From NCBI GenBank assembly GCA_006212115.1, contig PDUK01000044.1, positions 1 to 35,052 on the forward strand: a DNA stretch of 35,052 nt. Reading direction: 5' to 3'. Shown one piece after another: positions 16,430 to 24,694 of this stretch. Position 1 is the first letter of the stretch. Each line of letters begins with the position of its first letter. Position numbers and translations under genes: made by a program. Source of the DNA: Thalassolituus sp. (GTDB lineage: Bacteria > Pseudomonadota > Gammaproteobacteria > Pseudomonadales > Oceanobacteraceae). The notes beneath the pieces are model-generated. The model had not been told where the DNA came from, made no database searches, and saw nothing but the letters and a program-made list of their open reading frames with translations.

Positions 16430-16963
16430 TCAGTCAGAGCCAATCAGACGTAATGTGGAATTATCCAGCAATCGGATATCGCTGAAGATAACGTCCCCTA
16501 ATGCTGCGCCACTGCTGTCTTTTGCTTTAAAGTCGCGGTAGGCAATCTCGCCGATACGATTAGGTAGAACAAGGGTAACAGTCGCATCAGCATTAAAGAT
16601 GACTCGTTCTGCCTCTGGATCATCGTATTGGATGCCGGAAATCTCATAGCCACTGAATGCTGGCAAGAACGGCAGGGCAATTTGAAGCACAGTCATCAGA
16701 GCCGTTTCTGGTGCCTGATCAGAAGGGCCGGTCTGATCGATGACATCCATGAGATAGTCGACATCCTCAGAAAATCCCTGCGCGACGACATCTGACATAC
16801 CATCGTCATAGATGGCCGTCATGCCGACACGCTTGGCGAGCGAGGCTGGGTCAGTTGGGCGTTTGGTTTCAGCAATGCTGTGTCCGGATAGCATACCCAG
16901 GCAGGTTGCAACTGCGATGAGTTTTAACGGAAAACGTGAAAGTCCTTTCGATCTTGTGTCCAT
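16430..16963 (-). CDS. Secreted protein, member 2 of a three-gene tandem family
   Basis: 177 residues. The ATG at 16963 is chosen because it opens a good signal peptide (MDTRSKGLSRFPLKLIAVATCLGMLSGHSIA, then ETKRP); the 27 residues upstream are not signal-like. Shared blocks with its neighbours are MSDVVAQGFSEDVDYLMDV, ETALMTVLQIALPFLPAFSGYEISGIQYDDPEAE, LPNRIGEIAYRDFKAKDSSGAALGDVIFSDI and NSTLRLIG. It is the closest to member 1 in length and layout. No cysteine remains in the mature protein and no catalytic motif is visible. Its own promoter is likely, given the 321-bp upstream gap with a palindrome at 17064-17085. Function unknown. Confidence 0.78.
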   Translation of the reverse strand: MDTRSKGLSRFPLKLIAVATCLGMLSGHSIAETKRPTDPASLAKRVGMTAIYDDGMSDVVAQGFSEDVDYLMDVIDQTGPSDQAPETALMTVLQIALPFLPAFSGYEISGIQYDDPEAERVIFNADATVTLVLPNRIGEIAYRDFKAKDSSGAALGDVIFSDIRLLDNSTLRLIGSD

Positions 16964-17063
16964 AGCTGCCCCAGAAATTATTATTTGAGTTCTGATGACA
17001 CATGAAACACCATCCGCCGCGCGTCGGCTTTGTCCTTGTGACACAAATCACAGTTAAGCACAG

Positions 17064-17085
17064 GTCCGGCTTCAATTGTCCGGAC
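17064..17085. promoter_or_regulatory. Inverted repeat upstream of family member 2
   Basis: GTCCGG-CTTCAATTGT-CCGGAC, 101-122 bp before the start codon of the 16430 gene. The right side (TGTCCGGACTTTTAATAT) resembles the palindrome at 16333-16352, which is placed equally relative to member 1. The gap 16964-17284 holds this element and the hairpin at 17230-17246, and no gene that I can support. Confidence 0.45.
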
Positions 17086-17229
17086 TTTTAATATGCTAAT
17101 CCTATCTGTGGCGCATAAGGTCTAATTAAGTGTGAGATGAACTACGACTTGCGACGTTTTCCGTCAGAGGCAGGGCCTAGGGCACGCTCTCCGAGCTTAT
17201 GCGGGGCGACTGAGATAGAAGGAGGGAAA

Positions 17230-17246
17230 GGGGGAAGCAAGCCCCC
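17230..17246 (-). terminator. Possible terminator after family member 3
   Basis: On the minus strand GGGGG-CTTGCTT-CCCCC is followed by TTTCCCTCCTTCT. It is GC-rich but the T-tract is interrupted. It lies about 40 bp past the stop of the 17285 gene. Confidence 0.4.
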
Positions 17247-17284
17247 GAACTACCGGGAGCCTGCCTAGCTTAAGCGCCCTAGCC

Positions 17285-18013
17285 TTAGTTCCGCGCGCGA
17301 AGAGTGATGGTAGAACCTTCAGACATGCTCAGGTTCTTGATTGAAAGGTCTCCCATCGCAGGGCCAGTTGCACCGCGGAAGTTCACATCCTTAAAGGCTA
17401 TTTCGCCGATACGTTTGGGACCTTGCATTTCGATCGAGCCATCTTCGTGGAGAGTGACACTTGGACCGTCACCGTAATACTCGACATCGCTGATCTCGTA
17501 GTCGGTAAGTACGTTCAGTCCTGGGAAGATGCTCTGAAGAGCCGTCATGGTGGCTGTTTCTGGCGCTTCGGCACCGTCGTTTTCGCCGCCCAGCACCTCT
17601 TGCAGATAGGCTACGTTCTCGCTGATACCCTGGCCCATCACTTCGGCCATGTCACCTTCAGACATGGGCTTCATGTTACCGAAACCTGCGATACGCTTTG
17701 CTTCGTACTGCTCTGCGTCAATTGTGGTATCAATCGAGGCATGCGCGCTCGCGACAAAGGGCTGAACTGGACCAAGCAGCACTGCACCCACTGCAGCGAC
17801 CATACGGTACCGTGACTGGCCTTTTAGTGCTTTCGTTAATTCTTTCTCTGAGATCCAACCTTTCTGAACCATGATCTCACCCAGCATCATTTTGCTGGTG
17901 CTTTGAAGATCCAATGCTTCGTCCAATTGGCGACGGGTGATGAGTCCTTTGTGCATGAGCAGTGTGCCGAGACGGGACTTCTGCTTTATTTCTTGTTGTT
18001 TACTCATTTTCAT
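17285..18013 (-). CDS. MshEN (c-di-GMP receptor) domain fused to an exported domain; member 3 of the tandem family
   Basis: 242 residues in three parts. Residues 14-37 (RLG...Q) and 43-66 (MLG...Q) are two 24-residue units with the spacing RLGxxLxxxGxIxxxxLxxxLxxQ, separated by the five residues STSKM. This is the tandem motif of MshEN domains (GspE/MshE N-terminal type), which bind c-di-GMP in characterised proteins. Residues about 68-92 (RYRMVAAVGAVLLG..VASAHA) look like an export signal or membrane anchor. Residues about 93-242 match the 15715 and 16430 products (MAEVMGQGISENVAYLQEV, TALQSIFPGLNVLTDYEISDVEYYG, PKRIGEIAFKDVNF, MGDLSIKNL, STITLRARN). The implied topology is a cytoplasmic sensor with a periplasmic output domain. 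An alternative start at 18007 would change only two residues. Confidence 0.82.
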   Translation of the reverse strand: MKMSKQQEIKQKSRLGTLLMHKGLITRRQLDEALDLQSTSKMMLGEIMVQKGWISEKELTKALKGQSRYRMVAAVGAVLLGPVQPFVASAHASIDTTIDAEQYEAKRIAGFGNMKPMSEGDMAEVMGQGISENVAYLQEVLGGENDGAEAPETATMTALQSIFPGLNVLTDYEISDVEYYGDGPSVTLHEDGSIEMQGPKRIGEIAFKDVNFRGATGPAMGDLSIKNLSMSEGSTITLRARN

Positions 18014-18088
18014 GGCCTGTGCGGTTGTTGCTATGTGGGGTAATCCTGACTCATGGATAAAATTTCAACAACGAACAGAATTTGACAG

Positions 18089-18104
18089 ATGAACTATTGT
18101 TCAT
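18089..18104. promoter_or_regulatory. Inverted repeat in the member 3/trxB divergent region
   Basis: ATGAAC-TATT-GTTCAT, 76-91 bp upstream of the 17285 gene and about 185 bp upstream of trxB. It could be a regulator-binding site. No known consensus is recognised. Confidence 0.3.
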
Positions 18105-18174
18105 TTATTGGCGGGATATCTCATTGATTACAAAGGGAAAAGGCAATGTAAGCCAGCATTGTTATTTGTTGTAA

Positions 18175-19239
<1,065 letters not shown>

Positions 19240-19293
19240 GAGGGCTAAGCCTCTTACTGGTTGTTCAGGGGCTTAAGATAGTCCAAATGAAAG

Positions 19294-19328
19294 GGTGGAG
19301 AGTACAGTAGAGTACCTCCACCTTTTTT
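19294..19328 (+). terminator. Rho-independent terminator after trxB
   Basis: GGTGGAG (19294-19300) pairs with CTCCACC (19316-19322), with an inner GTAC/GTAC pairing, and is followed by six T residues. Confidence 0.88.
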
Positions 19329-19380
19329 GTGTCCGTCAGTTAAGCATCAATGCTGAATTTCATCGCCTTCCTGCAGGCAC

Positions 19381-19404
19381 AAAAAAGCCCCGCAGTGCGG
19401 GGCT
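19381..19404 (-). terminator. Rho-independent terminator after fadE
   Basis: On the minus strand AGCCCCGC-ACT-GCGGGGCT is followed by a run of six T residues. It lies 21 bp past the fadE stop. Confidence 0.92.
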
Positions 19405-19424
19405 CTTTATTACGACATCAGTGA

Positions 19425-19892
19425 TTAAGCAGTTGCTTCATCAGACTTCTTTTTAGAAGCCTTTTTACCTTTGTCGTGGTTTTCGGCGACTTTACCGAAG
19501 TGTTCCAGAGGGAAGTGGTCAACGTGAACCATTTCCAGAACATCTTTTTCGTAGGCCAGCATGAACTCGCCTTCGTCTGCAGTCAGAACGCCCATCTCAA
19601 TACCATCAGTGATACGGCCTTCGATAGACAGAGTTGCTTCGTCGTACTTACCAGCTTTGAGAGCTTCGCCAATCTTTTTATAGATGCCTTCAGCTTTCTC
19701 TGCGCGGTCCAGCAGGCTGTCGTATACAGCGAGTGGGTTACGCATGCCGTTGTCGTAAGACGTACCGTAAGTTTCTTCACGGTAAATGCCTTGGATCAGA
19801 CGCTCACGAGTGTCAGTGTGGTAAGACACCAGATCAACAACCTTAGCAGTCAGCTTGTCGCTAGGCGCTTCTGCACGACGGCCGAAAGGCAT
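19425..19892 (-). pseudogene. fadE: fadE C-terminal fragment
   Basis: Contains the FadE-specific C-terminal region: PSDKLTAKVVDLVSYHTDTRERL, then charged helices ending in a Lys-rich tail (KGKKASKKKSDEATA). The true in-frame sequence starts about 40 codons further upstream, at KEDLPLVQYSIEKLFYEFEEAHDGF, near 20018. It is in the same frame as the N-terminal fragment. Confidence 0.85.
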
Positions 19893-20952
19893 AGTCAGTG
19901 CACGCAGCAGCCATGCAGCAGGACGTGCTGGCAGGTTCTTCAGGAAGCCATCGTGTGCTTCTTCGAACTCGTAGAACAGTTTCTCGATAGAGTACTGAAC
20001 CAGTGGCAGGTCTTCTTTGTCCCTGGTCAGCCCAGTGCTTCAGTACCATAGAAGCCAGGTACATCTTAGAAACCATGTCCGCCAGACGAGCAGATATCAG
20101 CTCGCGGAACTTCAGTTCACCACCCAGAGTAGACATAGCGATATCGACACAGATTGCGAAAGAAGCTGCGTATTTGTTCAGCTGCTTGTAGTACTGCTTG
20201 GTAGGGCCAGACACAGGCACACCAGTGAAGGCAGCGTTGGTCAGGTTCAGAACCATTGCACGGCTCATGTTAGAGAAGATGAAACCGAAGTGACCGAACA
20301 GTGCCTTATCGAAGCCTTTCAGGTCGTCAGCTTTCGCAGTTTCCATCTCTGGCAGTACGAATGGATGACAACGGATAGCACCCTGACCGAAGGTGATCAT
20401 AGAGCGGGTCAGAATGTTCGCACCCTCTACAGTGATCGCAACCGGTACAGAAGAGTAACCAGATTCAACGTAGTTCTTAGGACCACGGATAATGGCTTTA
20501 CCACCGTGAACGTCCATAGTGTCTACAGCGACCTGACGAGCGATTTCAGTCAGGTTGTACTTCAGGATCGCAGAAGGAACAGAAGGCTTGTGACCTTCGT
20601 CAATCGCGATAGCAGTTACGCGTGCAGCAGCACCAGCGGTGTAAGTGTTACCAGCGATACGTGCGATACGCTCCTGAACACCTTCCAGCTTAGCAATTGG
20701 CACGTTGAACTGACGACGGATACGTGCGTAAGCACCAGTAGCAGCGATAGAGTACTTACCACCACCTGCACCAGAACTTGGCAGAGTGATACAACGGCCA
20801 ACAGACAGACACTCAACCAGCATGCGCCAGCCCTGACCAGCCATGTCAGCACCACCGATGATGAAATCCAGTGGGATGAACACGTCTTTACCGAAGATCG
20901 GGCCGTTCATGAACGGAGAACCGATAGGCTTGTGACGGTTACCGATGTCCAT
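19861..20952 (-). pseudogene. fadE: fadE middle fragment
   Basis: Runs from MDIGNRHKPIGSPFMNG, which happens to start with an ATG inside the duplicated 14-mer, through the acyl-CoA dehydrogenase C-terminal helical domain (GWRMLVECLSVGR, FEGVQERIARIAGNTY-like VQERIARIAGNTY, MDVHGGKAIIRGPKNY, VEGANILTRSMI). It goes out of frame after KHWADQG, with about 50 unrelated residues before its stop. Confidence 0.85.
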
Positions 20953-21932
20953 TTACCGATGTCCATGCCTTCAAGGTGACGTGGCAACAGTGCTACGGTA
21001 ATACCAACGTCTTTTTTGTCGCCCAGCAGACCCTCAGGGTCAAACATACGGAACGCCAGACCAACAACAGTCGCAACTGGAGCCAGAGTGATGTAACGCT
21101 TTTCAAAGTTCAGTTTCAGACCCAAAACTTCTTTACCTTCCCAAGTGCCTTTACATACAACACCAACATCTGGAAGAGAAGTTGCGTCAGAACCAGCACG
21201 TGGGCCAGTCAGACCGAAACATGGAATTTCACGACCATCTGCCAGACGTGGCAGGTAGTAGTCTTTCTGCTCTTTAGTACCGTACTTCAGCAGCAGCTCA
21301 CCTGGGCCGAGGGAGTTAGGTACACCAACAGTAGAGAAAGTAGCGCCTGATACGGTCAGCGCCTGCAGTACTGCAGACTGAGTCTGTGCAGAGAAGCCCA
21401 GACCGCCGTATGACTCAGGAATGATCATAGAGAAGAAACGTTCTTTCTTGATGTATTCCCAGATTTCCTTAGCGAGGTCACCGTTCTGGCTGATTTCCCA
21501 CTCGTCTACCATAGAACACAGAGTCTTAACCTGGTTATCCAGGAAGTCCTGCTCGCGCTGTGGAATAGTCGGGTTAGGGTGGTTCAGCAGCATCTGCCAG
21601 TTTGGCTTACCTGAGAACAGCTCGCCGTCCCACCATACAGTACCGGCTTCCAGAGCAGTACGCTCGGTTTCGGACATCTGTGGCAGAATCTTCTTGTAGA
21701 AGTTGAAGATCGGCTTGGTCACAGTGTTGGTACGGAAACCGTCAAGGCTCAGTACACCCAGACCAATTGCGAAGATCAGGGAGATTACGGTAACAGCAGT
21801 TGCTGCACCGAACAGTAGGGCAGCTACAGTGAATGCAGCCATTACACCGGCAGCAACTTTCAGCGAGCTACGCTTGTAAGTCAGTGCGACCAGTGCGCCA
21901 ACGAGGAGCAGGCTCCAGATTGTCGTAGTCAT
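20907..21932 (-). pseudogene. fadE: fadE N-terminal fragment
   Basis: Encodes two or three membrane segments (about 1-65), the FadE block EAGTVWWDGELFSGKPNWQML and the acyl-CoA dehydrogenase N-terminal and middle parts up to LPRHLEGMDIG. It then leaves the family sequence at the 14-bp duplication and stops after 14 unrelated residues. The ATG at 21932 fits the family N-terminus. If made, it would lack most of the FAD and substrate site. Confidence 0.85.
20939..20966 (-). repeat. Exact 14-bp tandem duplication inside fadE
   Basis: TTACCGATGTCCAT occurs twice in a row, at 20939-20952 and 20953-20966. One copy fits the FadE reading frame (MDIGN), and the second shifts it. Slippage or a join error are both possible origins. 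Confidence 0.95.
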
Positions 21933-22274
21933 ATCAATACCTCAAAAGGGTGGCCAGAAGGCCGTTATTGTTTCTGTTATTTCAAACTTCCAGCGCACGA
22001 GGCGGTTACTCACTCGCGCGTGAGGAGGGCATTCTAACCAGTTAAATCACTGATTCGCAAACCCCAAATGTAAATTTCTCTGGGCTGCATTTTTTCTTAT
22101 TTTTCAATAATTTCGTCCAAGTACCGCCCCGGCTGTTCTGCTAGCAAAAGGGAGAGGTGCGGATTGGCCTCAAACGTTGTATTTGTGCCACTCGGAGGTA
22201 ACCCAGCGAACTTGTAAATAGCGACTAAACTGACACTAAACAGACGCGTAAATTTACCAAGCGAGCTTTCTATC
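21933..22274. other. Divergent promoter region of fadE and the zorAB-like operon
   Basis: 342 bp with no gene. It must hold the fadE promoter (minus) and that of the stator operon (plus). A single TAACCAGTT at 22035-22043 reads AACTGGTTA on the minus strand and resembles half of a FadR site, but the other half is missing. No terminator, tRNA or larger repeat is seen. Confidence 0.5.
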
Positions 22275-23516
22275 ATGTTGCTTGAACAATTCTCGGTATG
22301 GACGCTGGTGCTGATTGGCTCAGTACTGGTGCTCGGACTCTTCTTTCACCTGTTCCGTTATTCATCGAAGACCGCGGAGGTCGCTCCGGCGATTCTGACC
22401 AGTATTGGTATCTTTGGTACTTTTTTAGGTGTGGCTCTGGGGCTATGGCATTTCGATACGTCTGATATCCAGGGCAGTGTCCCCCGCCTGATGGAAGGTC
22501 TGAAGACCGCATTCTGGACCTCAATTGCAGGTCTCTTCGCTGCATTGACACTGAAGATCCGTGCCGCTATCGAGCAGGCGGGAAGGCGAGACGCCGCTCA
22601 GCATCGTGCCGCTACGATAGACGATCTTGATCTGTCTCTGCAGGCTTTAGTAAAACAGCTCCACGACGGTACGGATAAGAGCCTTCGATCAGACCTGATG
22701 GAGCAGCACAGTGCCTCTCAGCGACGATTCGATGAACTCGTCAACGTCCTTACCGATTACCAGCAGAGGATGGCAGACGCCAACGCGCGAGCACTCGTCG
22801 AAGCGATCCGGTCGGTAATGAACGAGTTCAATACCAAGATTAACGAACAGTATGGTGAGAACTTCCGTCAGTTGAACGAGTCCGTCGTCGCTATGCTGGA
22901 ATGGCAACAGACCTACCGACAACAACTGGACGATCTCATCAGTGAGCAGGAGCGCTCTTCCGGCCTGATGAAAGAGGCCTGCGACGCCTTTGAGTTTATG
23001 GTGCGTAACGCCAATGCGTTCAACGGTATCTCCGAGTCGCTACAAGAGCTGCTGACAGGCCTTGAGACCCAGCGCCTGAATATCCATTCTCAGCTCGGTA
23101 GCCTCGCTGACATGGTTAATAATGCAGCGGAAGGACTTCCAAGGCTGGAAGAGCGCTTGTCTACCCTGACGCAGGGGATGTCCGACGCGGTTCAGTCTCA
23201 ACAACGATGGGCGACGGAAGAGCTCAGTCAGACACAGAAAGAGCTGACTACTCAGCTTCATACCGTTATGGCCGAGAGCCAGACGCAGCTACTTAGCCAA
23301 CAACAGCAAAGCCAGCAGCATATGCAAAAACTCGGTGAGCGACTGGAACGTCAGGTAGCACAGCTGGATACGGGTATGGAAGAGGAGTTGAACAAAGCCT
23401 TACGCGCGTTTGGTCTGCAATTGACGGCCTTATCCGAGAAGTTTGTGTCCGATTACAGCCCGCTGACCGATAAGTTGACCGAACTGGTGAATCTGGCTCG
23501 CCAGGTTGAGGACTGA
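22275..23516 (+). CDS. zorA: ZorA-like MotA/ExbB-family stator protein with long coiled-coil tail
   Basis: 413 residues. Three membrane segments are visible at about 8-27, 38-60 (APAILTSIGIFGTFLGVALGLWHF) and 76-94 (LKTAFWTSIAGLFAALTL), in the MotA/ExbB/TolQ arrangement. Residues 100-413 form a long, Gln/Glu-rich, mostly coiled-coil cytoplasmic tail. In Zorya defence, ZorA pentamers form a proton-driven motor with ZorB and a long intracellular tail that carries the signal. The tail here is shorter than in E. coli type I ZorA. The next gene starts 2 bp later. The ribosome site is weak. It is placed beside fadE and not in an obvious defence island, so a non-defence motor remains possible. Confidence 0.82.
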   Translation: MLLEQFSVWTLVLIGSVLVLGLFFHLFRYSSKTAEVAPAILTSIGIFGTFLGVALGLWHFDTSDIQGSVPRLMEGLKTAFWTSIAGLFAALTLKIRAAIEQAGRRDAAQHRAATIDDLDLSLQALVKQLHDGTDKSLRSDLMEQHSASQRRFDELVNVLTDYQQRMADANARALVEAIRSVMNEFNTKINEQYGENFRQLNESVVAMLEWQQTYRQQLDDLISEQERSSGLMKEACDAFEFMVRNANAFNGISESLQELLTGLETQRLNIHSQLGSLADMVNNAAEGLPRLEERLSTLTQGMSDAVQSQQRWATEELSQTQKELTTQLHTVMAESQTQLLSQQQQSQQHMQKLGERLERQVAQLDTGMEEELNKALRAFGLQLTALSEKFVSDYSPLTDKLTELVNLARQVED

Positions 23517-23518
23517 TT

Positions 23519-24235
23519 ATGCTCAACGAATCACAGAAACTGGATGACTCCCAGGATCACGAAGGCCATTGGGTTGCGGTATCGGATCTGATGGCCGGAT
23601 TGATGATGGTCTTTATGCTTGTCTCGGTCGTCTTCATGATCAATGTCGAGACCGAGCGCGATAAGATCCGTGACGTCGCTATCCTTTACGATCAGTTGCG
23701 TACTCAGCTGTACAAGGATCTGCAGATTGAGTTTGCCGATGATATGGCCCGTTGGGGAGCCGAGCTCGACCAGGATCTGGCATTTCGCTTCAACAACACC
23801 GATGTCCTTTTTGACAAGGGTGAGGCCGAGCTTAAACCTGAGTTTCAGTCGATTCTCAACGACTTTTTTCCTCGCTATGTGCGGATTATCACCCAGCCAC
23901 AGTACCGCGATGACATCCTTGAAGTCCGGATCGAAGGGCACACCTCGAGTGGATGGTTCGGTGCTCGCTCTGATGACGAGGCGTACATCCTCAATATGAA
24001 CCTCTCGCAGGAGCGGACGCGCTCAACGCTAGCCTATGTGCTTGGCCTGCCGCCGGTTATCGGGGATAAGGATTGGCTGAAACAGAACCTGACAGCGAAC
24101 GGACTGTCCTCTGCCAAAGTCGTGCGCGATAGCGACGGCGTTGAGTTGGGATCGGCCTCAAGACGAGTCGAATTCAGAGTGCGCACAGATGCAGAAGGAC
24201 GCATTGCAACGATTCTCGACCGGGTTCAACCATGA
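23519..24235 (+). CDS. zorB: ZorB-like MotB/OmpA-domain stator protein
   Basis: 238 residues. One membrane segment (WVAVSDLMAGLMMVFMLVSVVFMI, about 18-41) carries Asp23, the position of the proton-accepting Asp in MotB/ExbD/ZorB; SDLMAGLMMVF is the signature seen in ZorB proteins. A linker with helices leads to an OmpA-like peptidoglycan-binding domain: FNNTDVLFDKGEAEL, VRIEGHTSS at 136-144, LSQERT at 162-167 and RRVEFRV at 215-221. It starts 2 bp after the zorA-like gene, and its last four bases (ATGA) overlap the next start, showing tight translational coupling. Length is close to known ZorB. Confidence 0.85.
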   Translation: MLNESQKLDDSQDHEGHWVAVSDLMAGLMMVFMLVSVVFMINVETERDKIRDVAILYDQLRTQLYKDLQIEFADDMARWGAELDQDLAFRFNNTDVLFDKGEAELKPEFQSILNDFFPRYVRIITQPQYRDDILEVRIEGHTSSGWFGARSDDEAYILNMNLSQERTRSTLAYVLGLPPVIGDKDWLKQNLTANGLSSAKVVRDSDGVELGSASRRVEFRVRTDAEGRIATILDRVQP

Positions 24236-24690
24236 AGTTCTTTAACTTTATGGATGATCCAGATTTTAATGCGTTGAAGCATCAGATGGGCGCGGATAAG
24301 TATGGTCATTTCGTTGAGTTTAATCCTGAGCACCAGTTGACTTACGGAGAGCGTGATCAGTTGGCTAACGGCTGGGCAGATATATCACCGGGGCAGCTAA
24401 GGATACTGCCAGACCGTACGTTGGCCCTGAAAAACTCGCGTGTCTGGGTCGAAGGTGAGGGGCGTATTCATCTGGCCGGATGTGAGGCGCTCCATCGTTT
24501 GCGCGATGCGCCGGTCATCAAGGCCAGCACACGAGACCCAGAGAGCGAATTGAGCATATGCCCAGACTGCTTGGCTGAATTGAAGTATCTCGGTCTGGAC
24601 GGACGCAAGAGCCGCCGGTTGTCTGAGCAACTCGACGAGCTCTTTTCCATGCAGCGTTTCCGCGAAGATTATCCCTTTTACCCGGTCTGA
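24232..24690 (+). CDS. Small putative zinc-binding protein, third gene of the stator operon
   Basis: 152 residues, soluble, no signal peptide. It overlaps the zorB-like gene by ATGA, so it is made with it. Residues 52-75 (SPGQLRILPDRTLALKNSRVWV) look like short strands. H80, C84, C110 and C113 (HLAGC ... ICPDC) have the spacing of a zinc site, with CLAELKYLGLDGRKS after the CxxC. It is not ZorC, ZorD, ZorE, ZorF or ZorG in size or motifs. It may be the effector or an adaptor that binds nucleic acid or protein (inference). I recognise no named family. The stop lies 4 bp from the convergent lipoprotein stop, with no terminator. Confidence 0.78.
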   Translation: MKFFNFMDDPDFNALKHQMGADKYGHFVEFNPEHQLTYGERDQLANGWADISPGQLRILPDRTLALKNSRVWVEGEGRIHLAGCEALHRLRDAPVIKASTRDPESELSICPDCLAELKYLGLDGRKSRRLSEQLDELFSMQRFREDYPFYPV

Positions 24691-24694
24691 CGGG

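Larger units (their letters stand above)
19425..21932 (-). pseudogene. fadE: FadE-type acyl-CoA dehydrogenase, disrupted by two frame changes
   Basis: FadE performs the first, FAD-dependent step of fatty-acid beta-oxidation. Joined, the three frames give about 830 residues collinear with E. coli FadE (814): an N-terminal membrane part, WWDGELFSGKPNW, VGVPNSLGPGELLLKYGT, GNRHKPIGSPFMNGPIFGKDVF, AITVEGANILTRSMITFGQGAIRCHP and a C-terminal helical part with PSDKL. Break 1 is an exact tandem duplication of TTACCGATGTCCAT at 20939-20966; removing one copy restores LEGMDIGNRHKPIG. Break 2 is near 20019-20022, a one-base gain or two-base loss inside DQG..KEDLPLVQY. The two changes add up to a multiple of three, so the first and last parts share a frame. 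Codon bias is still strong and no other decay is seen, so the damage is recent or an assembly error. Confidence 0.93.

Noticed and set aside
20017-20979. A 320-codon plus-strand frame antisense to fadE
   Set aside because: It is a by-product of the biased codon use of fadE; the Ser/Thr/Arg/Gln-rich product has no plausible fold, and fadE on the other strand is certain.
19425-21932. Programmed ribosomal frameshifting in fadE
   Set aside because: A 14-bp exact duplication is not a slippery site, and two separate shifts would be needed. Mutation or assembly error explains the data better.
22035-22043. FadR operator upstream of fadE
   Set aside because: Only a half-site (AACTGGTTA on the minus strand) is seen, and the inverted partner is absent.
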